A program made the position numbers and the translations under genes. Under the pieces are notes generated by a model, which worked only from the letters and a program-made list of their open reading frames with translations, did no database searches and was not told the origin of the DNA. DNA of 64,000 nucleotides, from NCBI GenBank assembly GCA_021234155.1, contig JAJEKV010000087.1, positions 3,281,242 to 3,345,241 on the forward strand, written 5' to 3'. This document shows positions 53,755-62,960 of this stretch, one piece after another (within the stretch, counting starts at the first letter, position 1; every line of letters begins with the position of its first letter). The stretch is from Isoetes taiwanensis. Taxonomy: Eukaryota > Streptophyta > Lycopodiopsida > Isoetales > Isoetaceae.

Positions 53755-54405
53755 CTAGTGAAAGTCGCCTCGGATTCTTCGCGCCAGCTGAAGGTCCTTA
53801 GGCATTATGGTCACTTGCTTCGCGTGGATAGCGCACAAGTTTGCATCGCTCAACTAAAGTGCAAGTAAAGCAAAAGCCTGAAGCCTCATGTCGGTTTTGA
53901 AATCTTGGGCAATTTCCCGGACAAGACGCTGGAAGGGTAAGTGGCGTATCAAGGTCTCAGTAGTCTTCTGATACTTGCGTATCTCTCGCAGGGCCACTGT
54001 ATCTGGTCGAAACCTGTGAGGCTTTCTCGGCTTGGCAGTCGGCTTGGGCAATGGTAGGGTCTTACCAGCAGTCGAGGGGTGCTTCGCCCTTTGTACCATG
54101 CGTTCTCGACGTTGTGCAGACGTATTCTTCCCAATCTCAGCATCCTTCTGCAACCGGGTCTTGTAACGGACGCCTCCCCTGCTGGGCTTTGTGTGCTTCC
54201 TTTTCCGTCTAATCACTGTTTCCTCTCCCTCTTGAACAACATTTTGATCTGTGTTCTGCTCCGTGTCGGCAACTTCTTCTGCTCTACGGATACGCTCTGT
54301 CTCAGCATCTCGGGCCTCCCGTTCCTGGCGCACCTGAGTTCACCGTGCAATCTCCGTATGGTAACGGCCTGGTCGATGTTGCATATCAGCTTCTATGAGA
54401 TCCAT
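53755..54405 (-). pseudogene. Histone-H3-fold protein encoded by the retrotransposon
   Basis: The frame from ATG 54,405 to TAG 53,755 is continuous (216 codons) apart from a TGA (54,340) and a TAG (53,854). Residues 1-125 form a long charged tail ([56 protein letters not shown]). From about 126 the histone H3 fold follows closely: [38 protein letters not shown], then [20 protein letters not shown] and RRIRGDF. Alpha2 is about 11 residues short, and the TAG stands at the Gln of the conserved AL-Gln of H3. The canonical ARTKQTAR start is absent. H3 packages DNA with H4, H2A and H2B; the long tail recalls centromeric or specialised H3 variants, but CENH3 signatures are not evident. Its ATG overlaps the end of ORF A by 13 nt. 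Confidence 0.85.
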
Positions 54406-54917
54406 CCGGTCTCAGGTGGAAGATTGTCAAAAATAAAGCTATGTAACTCTTCATTCCAATAGAAAGGGGAAAGATTATAATGATCCAAGTACATGAGCAC
54501 ATGACCTCTCCCTAGGTAATAAAAGCGTCCAGCTCTCTCTTCTGGAAGACCATTAGCAATCTGTTGCAGATCCTCTATCCTCGCAAGGTGCATGATCCTT
54601 TGGGCTTCCTCTCGTATAAGCTCTACAGGATCCTCTTCTGGGCTCGGCAATGGATAGAACTTAGTTATGGCATAGGCTTGATCAGGCTGTTCCATAAGAG
54701 TGTAAGAGTGATTTGCAGCATTCAACTTCATGAGAAACCGTTCATTGAAATGGAAAATGGGGTACGGAATTCGTCGGTTCTCAGCAAAATGGGTCACAAG
54801 CAGGTCTAGAACCACATCAACCTCGTCACTCTCGTCCGCCAGATGGTCTATGAGCACGATGTAGAGCTGATAGACAGTCATCTTCTTTAGGTCGATGGTA
54901 AGTTTGAAGCGCGGCAT
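54393..54917 (-). CDS. ORF A: unknown 174-residue protein upstream of the H3-like ORF
   Basis: Uninterrupted from ATG 54,917 (MPRFKLTIDLKKMTVYQLYI) to TAG 54,393. Notable parts: DHLADESDEVDVVLDLLVTH, PYPIFHFNERFLMKLNAANH, ELIREEAQRIMHLARIEDLQ and an aromatic end YLDHYNLSPFYWNEELHSFI then NLPPETGWIS. It is probably a small soluble alpha/beta protein: no signal peptide, no membrane segment. It is the first ORF after the LTR and the only one of the three extra ORFs without a break. Its last 13 nt contain the start of the H3-like ORF in a different frame, so the two may be translationally coupled. A possible relative lies upstream of the other H3-like gene (2.9-3.6 kb). Function unknown. Confidence 0.6.
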   Translation of the reverse strand: MPRFKLTIDLKKMTVYQLYIVLIDHLADESDEVDVVLDLLVTHFAENRRIPYPIFHFNERFLMKLNAANHSYTLMEQPDQAYAITKFYPLPSPEEDPVELIREEAQRIMHLARIEDLQQIANGLPEERAGRFYYLGRGHVLMYLDHYNLSPFYWNEELHSFIFDNLPPETGWIS

Positions 54918-55619
54918 GGTAACCAAATAGCAGGTGCTAGCAGCAAAGAAAGTGTGGCGCTTGGGGTAGAATAGGGGGCGCTAGATCCTAGATGGAGGCG
55001 CTAGGGCTTTAGGGTGGAAACGGGGTACTGGTCGAGGTCGGCTATGGCGGCGAGAAAGCTTAGGTCCGGCAGTTATGGCGGCGAGAAAGGCGACCCAAAA
55101 ACACACTTTCAAAAAGAGAAAACACAAATTTGAAACTATTTTTTTTTTTTTTTTTAAATTTTAAAAAAAAAAAAAAAAAAAAAAAACGGACGCGTATTTT
55201 TATACGGCGGACCGTATAAGGGCGCTAACTGCAAAATACGCTCATAACTTTTGATTTTAAACACCCAATCTGCAGGCAGCGCCCCTTTTGGGTTCTAGCC
55301 TTGGGGTCACCATTTTAACCTCGGAAAACGTGCCCCCTAGGGTATTTGGGATGTGCCCGAGCCGTTGGAGCCATTTTTGCCTTCATCCGAGCTACCTATA
55401 AAAAGTTATGGCCCATCTAAACCTGGGTCCTCCAACTACACCTTTTTCCCTCCAAAATCACCCTAAACTTCCTAAATCTCAAATAATTTATTACATCAAC
55501 CTAGCACAAGACTAAATCACCAAAAAGTTAGGCAGTCCAACTAGCTTAAACTCCCACTCAACTACCGAACTAACGGGTTAGAAATTTGGTCAGTGCTATG
55601 ATTTCGGTCTACCAAAATC
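54918..55619 (-). other. Leader between LTR and ORF A, with T/A homopolymer hairpin
   Basis: No gene. At 55,140-55,186 a run of T is followed by AAATTTT and a longer run of A, forming a nearly pure T/A inverted repeat. On the minus strand just after the LTR is TTTTGGTAGACCG. The TGGTA could be the start of a primer-binding site, but the match to a known tRNA end is not convincing. Confidence 0.4.
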
Positions 55620-57107
55620 ACGCTCCCTGAACATATACGGCGCTCCGGACGTATACATACGGGGACTTTCCCCTCCCATGGCGATCAGCTCACCATGAGC
55701 AGGGCCCTCCGTCTAACTCGGACCATCTATAGGAAGATGCCCGGGTGAAGGACACGGAGGTGTCATTCGGCCCACGCCTTCGATGGGACTCCTATGTCGC
55801 GGAAGCGTGAATACAAGTTAGCATACAGCATAATCATATCATAAATAACCACCACGAAGGGTGGCACATCCATCCAACTGATGATAACAGAGAAGATACA
55901 TCTAATGCTAAGGAAACACCCCAAACCCAAGGTTCTACCCGGTTCAGACTCCAATGGGGATCGACTGACGGCTAGGTCTCGGGAGATCAGCAGACATAAT
56001 CTTAGCATGGCGTTGGCTGGAATAGAACATCGGCTAGGGTTGTCCACTCCATCCGCCCCTCCTGTGCACACTTTGCAGATGAGCTGAATCAAGGTATGGC
56101 GTCATTGTAGCCTTCCAGAGACGCAATCCCAAGGCATCACCCTTCAGGCTACTCCGGGTTACATCTCCCCGGTCCGATGATGCAGGTCAGAGAAGTGTCC
56201 CTTCCCAGAGTCGCAATGAATCCATGGGTGAGCTAGAGAATACGTGCCACATCAGCGACCCCCGCATCCGTACCCGACCGACTCCCCTAACTTTATCTTC
56301 AAAGTACAGGATGATCACACCACTGTACCTAGGGAGTGTCAGACCCATACCCGGCCCTCTACATGACCGGCTATTAGGCCTAGCTCACTGAAGGAGTCCC
56401 CGTAGCCTTTTATGCTCAGGCGAGACCCCACCCCACACTTCATCACTACGGCCCCTTATCTGGTGCTTCAATCATGCCATAGATTCCACCGCTCGGTGGG
56501 ATCTTGTACACAGGCCGCAATTACTGGGTACTACGGGAGCTACTAGGAGCATACTAATGAACATAGGTTACCGAGGTCTCTACCCCCCTTAATCCCTGCT
56601 TTCTGGAAGAACTAACAGAGATACTACCAAAGATACATCCATCCATCCATCACAGAGCATAATCAATAGTTGAGAATAGTTCTAACTATCAAACTAGGAA
56701 TACCAAACTAATCTATCCACTAACCTGAATTCTGGCTGGAACCGTTGTCATGTGGGATCTCCATCTTCAAGTAGCCTGGGCACCCAGCAGCTCCCCTTCC
56801 TGGGTTCGATTTGGGGCAAATTGGGATAGGGATCCAATTTGCTGCCCTAAATTAGCATTCTCCTACTGGCCAATCGAGTTTGGCCAGGTGTCCTCTATCT
56901 AAATAATTAATTAGCTTAACTTAATTAGCTTAATTAAGTTAATTAGATAATTATCCTTTAATTATAGGTAATTAACCTTTAATTAAACCCTTATTAATTT
57001 AGCATATCCTTTATGGTTAGGTTACATACCCCCATGATGGCGTATCCTCGGCTCGTGACGTGTCAATGTATTTATACGTACACCGAATAAATATGTGGAA
57101 CGTCACA
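55620..57107 (-). repeat. Putative 5' LTR of the H3-carrying retrotransposon (~1.49 kb)
   Basis: On the minus strand it starts TGTGACGTTCCACATATTTA (57,107), a form common in plant gypsy LTRs. The other end matches the TGTGACGCTCCCTGAACATA border of the fragment at 33,508, although here the last four bases differ (AATC in place of TGTG). It contains A/T-rich AATTAATTAGC runs (56,905-57,000) and no gene. Only one copy flanks the element. LTR identity rests on the shared border with 33,508-33,784 and on position upstream of the ORFs. Confidence 0.6.
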
Positions 57108-57419
57108 ACAATTAGCCAAACTTAAGAAAGAGTAGACTTGGGAAAATGGATGGATCGATTAGCCTAGTAGCCGACACCAAGATATATAGGAACTTTAGGA
57201 AATCACCAAAGAGCTTGTTTCAAGTATGAAATTGAAGTAGAAACTTCTTACTTCAAGTACGAAGTTTATTATTAGAGGGAGGATCACAGCTAGAAGGAAC
57301 ACTGCAATTTTTCTTTGAGCTTTGAACATGTGCGTATATGATTGTCTTTGTTTTATTATTATATTAAGATAAGTTATAAAAATGATTATAATTGCGCCAT
57401 TTATTTTTGTTTATTTTGC
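57108..57419. other. Stretch between LTR and LINE
   Basis: No gene; AT-rich. Confidence 0.4.
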
Positions 57420-57726
57420 AACAGGAGTCCCGCCGGCAGCAGCTGGCCCAGGTCAGGGACGTCCGTCGTAGAGGGGGGGCTGCAGGCCTTGTCCGGGGCA
57501 AGCTTCGCATTTTCAGGCCGGCGCCTGCTGAGGTAGCCGAGGCAACGCGCCAGCCGCCGCCACTCCGCCGCCGCCGCTGCCGCTTTTTGCGGCCGGGTAC
57601 CCCTATCGCACCTCCCCGCTCCCCGCCGCTCGGATCGCTGCCAGCGCCGCGACACCAAGCTCCCCGCAACCGGGACAGATCATCGAGCGTCCACATCGAA
57701 TGCCAGCAAATAGGAACTGTGCCTCC

Positions 57727-58600
57727 GGATGGTGTCTTGGAACCGCTTCGAGGGGCTTCGCGTAAAGGCGAGAGTCTCAACTCTATTGCACAGGATATGG
57801 ATCTCATTTTCCTCATGGAAACATGGGAGCATGCGAGGCAATGTGACGCTGCATCTCCTCGGGCTATCGCATTTTCGGTGTTCAATGAGTGCACAGCAAG
57901 CGAGGGCATGGCGGGGTTGCCTCGCTACTACCGGGTGCAACCTTGAGGCACTCGGGCCTCGTTGCACAAAATGACAGTACAATCGCTACTTGTGGGTGCG
58001 CGTGCAAAGCATGGCGGTGGCTTACACTCTCCTCATAGCAAAGATGCTACTTTCCACATGCCGAGAGCAACTTTTATAACACTCATTTAGATGTGGATCG
58101 ATTGGAGCCTTATGTCGATCTATATGATGACATACAAAGAAGACAAAACAGTTAGGGTGGTTATGTTGCTTGGCGACTTTAATGCACGCACGAGAGCCGA
58201 AAGCAGTTCCAAAATTTGAGCCCCCGGCAGAGGATGTCTTGTTTGAACCCCCGCAGAGGTGGCTTGGTCAAGGATATCGATGACAGCCATATTTCGCTAT
58301 GGCGTGCGCTGTCTTTATTCCGGGTAGTATCTTTGACCCCGTTTATCAGTAATGGGTTGGTGCAATGGCCGCCTTCCAACCGCCGCACTTGTAGACGTGG
58401 AGAACCAAGGGGGCGGCTCCAAAGTGTGGTGGATTATCTGGCCGGTTGAGGAACGGGTCTGCGCACTGGTTACTCATTTTTCCATCGGGGGGTACACTCG
58501 GGACGCAGGAAGTAGACTCACCACCGCCCCCGCTCATTCATGCATCTCCGATTAGGGAAGCTCGCGTGCACCCACGCCTCAACACACTTTGGGTGCCCCA
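57727..58600 (+). pseudogene. LINE endonuclease (APE-type) remnant
   Basis: MVSWN...GLRVKARVSTLLHR then, in another frame, DMDLIFLMETWEHARQC gives the APE endonuclease start (normally ...SWN ... GL ... DI..L.ETW, with the catalytic Glu). Further on LLGDFNARTRAESS supplies the GDFNAR box. NGRLPTAAL ... NQGGGSKVWWIIWP corresponds to the NGR..D...T..QGGG.SVVDY block of plant LINEs, and VTHFSIG follows. At least three frame slips. Confidence 0.65.
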
Positions 58601-59169
58601 CCTGCGCTGGACTATGACCGCGCGGGGACCTATGCCCACCGCTTGAGCATGATCTCGGGCGGGACTGGCCGCAACTCCCCACACTTCAAGAACAACCGCC
58701 GGTGACTCACCCGGCTCGACGGCCAGAGAGATGCTTTGGGAGGGGCCACGCCGGCAAGCCTCGTGCACCACCACCTTCCCTTCCCCCGCGAACCGATGGT
58801 TTGATGATGAGTGTCGGGAGCTCAAACGCACACTCCCGCAAGTCATCGATCCCATCTCTAGCCATGGCCGTCCGGTCAATACCGTTCCTTTCTCAAGAAC
58901 AAGAAGGCCGATACCTCGCAGAGCATCAAGAATGAGATGTTTGGTCTCTGGGCACCCCACGTGACACATTCGGAGAAGGGTCTTGAGCAAGCCTGCACAC
59001 CACCTGGGAACATCACCTCGAGCAATGGGTACAAAAGATTTAGCAATAATTTGTATGACCCGCGGGGCCGGGCACCAGTCCCTCCACAGATAGGCATGGC
59101 TCGGGTTATCACAGAGGGGATGTCATCATGGGCCTACAAAGCCTAGCTAATGGGAAGGCAGCCAGATTT

Positions 59170-60130
59170 AGATGGCATGCGCAGTGAGCTTCCGAAATGG
59201 TTCGGGCCTCCACCGGTGTGCCCGTTCTCCACGGCATTGTTCAATAAAGCATTGCGAGAAGGCTTCCCCACGCGAATGGACCACTAGTAGAGTAGTGCCC
59301 ATATACAAAGCGGGGGACCCTCAATGTGGAGGCCAACTACCGCACTATTATGGTCGACTCTCTCTTTGCAAAACTGTATGGGCATCCTTGAGCAAATGGG
59401 ACAATATGGGCAGAGGGAAACGGAGGTGCGAAGCTCTTACACGTGCAGGTTTTCGGCCCGCATATTCCACCATTGATCATATCTTCACTCGCGACATTGA
59501 TTGAAGATAGCAGGAATCGCCGGCAGAACCTGCATCTTGTTGTTTCGCGGGATTTTGCAAAGGCATTCGACACGCACTACCCGCAATAAGCTATGGGACA
59601 GATTGCGCACCGGGGACCCCCGACTTGCGAGAATGCAAATTATATAGGCCGTGACGAGGCATGCTCGTGCCGTATCACATCAGCAAAGACGGCCGGTGAC
59701 CGAGTAGCATTGAGGCGCCGGGGTTGCCCCCTCCCCCACACTCTTTGGCTCGGTACATTGATCGGTTGGAAGATTGGCTCTCTCGAGCATGGAGGTGCGG
59801 GCGCACATATCATGCATCACACAATCCGCAACTCATATATGCGCGGCGATGTCAACCTCATGGCCTATACTCCGGAGGACATGCAACGTCACCTGGATGC
59901 TCTTGACACGCTTTTGCCAATTCACGGCATGCAAGTTAACTTGGCCAAAACTAGGTGTCTTTTAGTTGCATCATCCCGCCAGCCAAGGCTTCCCACATTC
60001 ACTTACCGGGGGGCAAGAGGTAGAGGTGGCTCCAGACCTACAAGTACTTGGGGATTGAGTTCTCAACTACCACCCATTGGGATGCGGCTATCGCTGCGGG
60101 TCACCGCGGGTTGGAAAGCACTATATGCCA
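59170..60130 (+). pseudogene. LINE reverse transcriptase remnant
   Basis: WTTSRVVPIYKAGDP (RT motif 1) is followed by fragments in several frames. VNLMAYTPEDMQRHLDALDT then HGMQVNLAKTRCLLVASSRQ matches the region after the catalytic YADD box and the motif D/E region. YADD itself is damaged: the bases read as YMRGDV, leaving one Asp. APD...YLG-type text follows near 60,030. Inactive. Confidence 0.65.
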
Positions 60131-61226
60131 TGCGTAACAAATGACCACAAGGCAGAGTTGTATGCCTGGGGTCACCGGTCACATTTGTTTGGGCCTTGGT
60201 TGAGCCGCCCTTTGTATGGGGCGAAGTTTGGGGTCCGGTGATATCCCTCAACACCGGAATGACCTCGAGCGGTGCGAAGGCCTTCTTGGCACGGGCCCCG
60301 GGGGTGAAGTCCACAGCCCGCACCAGATCCTACTCCGTGAGGCGATTTCTACCCCTTCAACGGGCTGCATTGGAACGCCATATCGTTTACTTCCAAAAGG
60401 TGGTCGCTATGGCTGATACACGCTTGCCCCGCCTTGCTTTGGCCACGGCAATGGGTCCCCAACGCCTGAAATCCTGCTGGAAAGACAAGCAGGCTCAGTG
60501 GTTTCTACTTATTTGGGGTGTGCAGTGCAAACGATGTGTCCGTGTCGACAAAGAAAGATCGCGAGGCACTTAAACTATACCTTGATGCTACTTTCCTTTA
60601 GGCCGTGGGATGCAGAGGCTCGACACATGTTAAGTCGGGCACACTATCGCCAAAGAAGTCAATCCTAGGCTCACAAGAGGCCCACACCAAGATTTTGTAC
60701 ACCCGGCTACCCATGAAGAAACGCAGCTTATAGCTTCCATTCAAGACGGGGCACATCGCCCGCGATTGAAACAGGGCGTTGGGCTCGTGAAGCACGGGAG
60801 CAAAGGCTTTGCCAGTGTTGCCACCAGGGCGCGATTGAGGATGAATGTCATGCCCTCCAGACCTGCCCAGCATTTGCCCATATCCGAGAGCGATATGTTC
60901 GATTACTAGTGCCTGGCCAGCCGTTGCATCAGTTATTGGCTACGGCGTCAGTGGGTTTGTTGGGGTCATACCTCCAGGAGGTTATGGATGCACGGACTCG
61001 TTTGTGTCCTACGGGACGGTATTGAACTGTCCTATGCAATTGTACAGTGTGCCAGCAGGCTTATTACTGCTAAGGTTTTTCCCTCGAAAACCCTTCGGGG
61101 CGGGGGTTTTTTAATCCTGTCAGTAATATGCTTGCTGCTCTCTTTTTTGTTTGGGTCCCATAGGCCAATTGGTCTCCGTGGACGCTAAAAACCTATTCTA
61201 TTCTATTCTATTCTATTCTATTCTAT

Positions 61227-61691
61227 ATTGAATTACATTGTAATAACAATAAGTTCAATGTCTTTGTCCAAAGGCTTGGATCTTTTAAAATAAGCATAGT
61301 GTGATGGCTAAGATTTGACCTACATTTTGTGAAAGTTTAGCCAAAGGCAAGAAACCATGATGGAGAAAAACCATTTAATTTAGCCAAGTGTTAGAAACTT
61401 CTAGCTCCAATTCGAAGGTAGTTTATCTAAACCTATGTGGCTATACTAAAAATATAAGAGTAGTAATCTATTCCATGGATAAGATGCTCCTCCAAATTTC
61501 TGTGCTGATTTTTGGCAAAAAGGATCCAACTTACAAGTGTTGCTGCTCTACCAAAAGTCTAGCAAGTATGGCTCTTATATAATACACGCACAATCTAATA
61601 AGACACAAAAGTGTGACGACCATACGGATATTCGTATCATACAAACATTATACTCGTATGTACAAAAGATGGTCGTCACACGGATGCAAAA
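61227..61691. other. Stretch with a 13-bp inverted repeat
   Basis: No gene. GTGTGACGACCAT (61,611-61,623) and ATGGTCGTCACAC (61,669-61,681) form a perfect inverted repeat whose inner parts (ATACGGATATTCGTAT; ATACTCGTATGT) also pair loosely. It lies directly downstream of the tRNA-like sequence and may be the body of the same SINE. Confidence 0.5.
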
Positions 61692-61770
61692 GGGTAGTTG
61701 CACAAGATAGGATTTGAACTTGCAACCTTCCAGTTGCAAGTCACACACCCTTGCCAAGTGCGCTACTAAT
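61692..61770 (-). mobile_element. tRNA-like SINE head
   Basis: On the minus strand, GTAGCGCACTTGGCAAGGGT (A-box-like TGGCAAGGGTG) precedes GGTTGCAAGTTCAAATCC (B-box-like AGTTCAAATCC) at typical internal Pol III promoter spacing. It then runs into GTGCAACTACC. The cloverleaf is imperfect (poor anticodon stem), so this is a SINE head or tRNA pseudogene rather than a functional tRNA. Confidence 0.5.
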
Positions 61771-61825
61771 ATTTGTTGAAAATATTCCTTCATGTTTTTC
61801 TCATATATGGGATTACATCCAGGAG

Positions 61826-61845
61826 GTTCTAGAATATTCTAGAAC
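61826..61845 (+). promoter_or_regulatory. Perfect heat-shock element
   Basis: TTC-ta-GAA-ta-TTC-ta-GAA: four perfectly alternating heat-shock pentamers (TTC at 61,827 and 61,837, GAA at 61,832 and 61,842). They lie about 85 bp upstream of the TATA box. Confidence 0.75.
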
Positions 61846-61910
61846 CTAAATGTTGCGCGACACTTGGCACCATCTCATCCATTGGAGTGGCGCAATCTTG
61901 ACCGTTGACC

Positions 61911-61923
61911 TAGATATATAAGG
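61911..61923 (+). promoter_or_regulatory. TATA box of the second retroelement
   Basis: TAGATATATAAGG lies 85 bp after the heat-shock element and about 260 bp before the gag ATG. Confidence 0.55.
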
Positions 61924-62182
61924 AGGCACCTCCTTCTTGTCGAACCATTCCGATTCAACGCCAGTCTTGAGCCTTCTAGGCATCTGTCTCGTGTTCCTGC
62001 TTGCCTTCGGGCCACTGTATTCTTGATTCCTGTTCATATATCAGATTCTTTGTCGATCTTGGCGTATTTCTTCCATATTTCTTGCGTATTCTCCACGACA
62101 GTTTGAACCAGAATCCCTTACCGGTTCTTGCCTGCTCTGATCCTAAGCATTTTTTTTGCTCATATTTGGTGATTTTATATCT

Positions 62183-62960
62183 ATGGAGGAGGTTTCGACT
62201 TTATTACAGCAGGTCTAGCAGCTTGTTCAAGTATGCCAGCAGTTGCAGTTGGACAATAAAGAGCTTAAGGAACGTGTTGCTTCACATGAATCTGCTTCTA
62301 GCTCGGGATTGAGGCTATCAGAGCCTAAGATCAGCCTGCCAGAGAAGTTTGACGGCACTAGGTCCAAGCTCCGCAGTTTTTTGAATCAGATCAGGCTTGT
62401 GATTCAGCTCCATAATCATAGATATCCCACGGCCCAGGAACAAGTTGGGCTGATTGCTTCTCTCCTCACAGGGCCAGCTCTAAGTTGGTTTGCTCTTTTA
62501 TTGGAGAAAGGAGCCCCAGAGTTGCAAGATTTTGCTGCTTTCACTCGAGGCATGCTTTGGAGACACCGATCGGCAGCGCACAGCAGTCACAAAACTCTGC
62601 AATCTAAGGCAAGGCTCTCGTCCAGCTTCAGTATATGCATCAGAATTTCGTCCAATTGCAGTAGATACTACCTGGGATGATGTTGCACTTCGAGATTGTT
62701 TCCGAAGGGGGTTACGAGAGGATGTGAAAGATATGCTGTTGTCTGTGGAGGACCGTCAGACTTTGGAAGAAGCCATCAAATTTGCAGTTCGATGTGATAA
62801 TCGGCTCTTCGAACGTAGGAAAGAGAGACATAGTCAGGTCTTTCCAATCACACAAGCACCTATAGCTACGTCCTCCCCGGTATCATCAGTAGAATCCAGC
62901 AGGTCAAGACCTGAGCCTATGCAGATTGATCGGGCAGTTCGAGGACCTTTATTTGCCTAG
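62183..62960 (+). pseudogene. Gag of a second Ty3/gypsy-type element, truncated
   Basis: The ATG at 62,183 (MEEVSTLLQQV) is followed by TAG at 62,216. In the same frame come a coiled-coil (QLQLDNKELKERVASHES) and the retrotransposon-gag domain (LPEKFDGTRSKLRSFLNQIR, TGPALSWFALLLEKGAPELQ). After a frame slip near 62,560 it continues as FRRGLREDVKDMLL, EEAIKFAVRCDNRLFERRKE and PEPMQIDRAVRGPL, then TAG. The PEPMQID motif normally stands just before the zinc knuckle, so gag is cut there and the rest of the element is missing. It differs clearly from the gag at 50.5-51.9 kb, so it is another lineage. Confidence 0.8.

Larger units (their letters stand above)
45994..57107 (-). mobile_element. Chromodomain Ty3/gypsy retrotransposon with extra ORFs including a histone-H3-like gene
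   Basis: The order on the minus strand is: LTR (57,107-55,620), leader, ORF A, H3-like ORF, ORF C, gag, protease, reverse transcriptase, RNase H (split by a 1.15-kb insertion), integrase, chromodomain (end 45,994). The gag-PR-RT-RH-IN-chromodomain order defines a chromovirus-type Metaviridae element. Three additional ORFs between 5' LTR and gag are not part of standard chromoviruses. No 3' LTR was found; the left side is occupied by a LINE tail. In-frame stops and frameshifts show that this copy is inactive. Alternative: ORF A-H3-C could belong to a separate element abutting the retrotransposon. Against this are the shared orientation, the lack of any boundary or terminal repeat between ORF C and gag, and the LTR lying outside them. 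Confidence 0.7.
57420..61226 (+). mobile_element. Decayed LINE (non-LTR retrotransposon)
   Basis: A GC-rich 5' segment (57,430-57,680) is followed by endonuclease-like (57.7-58.6 kb), reverse-transcriptase-like (59.2-60.1 kb) and C-terminal regions. The 3' end is TGGACGCTAAAAACC plus (TCTAT)n at 61,190-61,226. Its 3' part recurs at 29.2-29.65 kb, and its tail at 45.8 kb. The reading frame changes many times and no domain is intact. The 5' border is a guess from the start of the GC-rich segment. Confidence 0.7.
61775..62163 (+). repeat. Putative LTR of a second gypsy-type element
   Basis: The sequence from about TGTTGAAAATATTCC to TTTTTTTGCTCA precedes TTTGGTGATTTT and then gag 20 bp later. 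It contains a heat-shock element, W-box words (TTGACC) and a TATA box in promoter-like order. No second LTR is in the window, so borders are inferred from the promoter layout and the position of gag. Confidence 0.45.

Noticed and set aside
53755-54405. Centromeric H3 (CENH3) gene of the host.
   Set aside because: The long tail suggested it, but the fold keeps canonical H3 residues ([14 protein letters not shown]) rather than the longer, divergent loop 1 of CENH3, and the gene sits among retroelement ORFs.
57430-57680. CpG-island promoter of a host gene, or an Arg/Pro-rich protein.
   Set aside because: It leads directly into LINE endonuclease and is better explained as the GC-rich 5' segment of the LINE.
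61692-61770. Functional tRNA gene.
   Set aside because: A- and B-box-like words are present, but the anticodon stem does not pair properly and the sequence runs on into repeat DNA.
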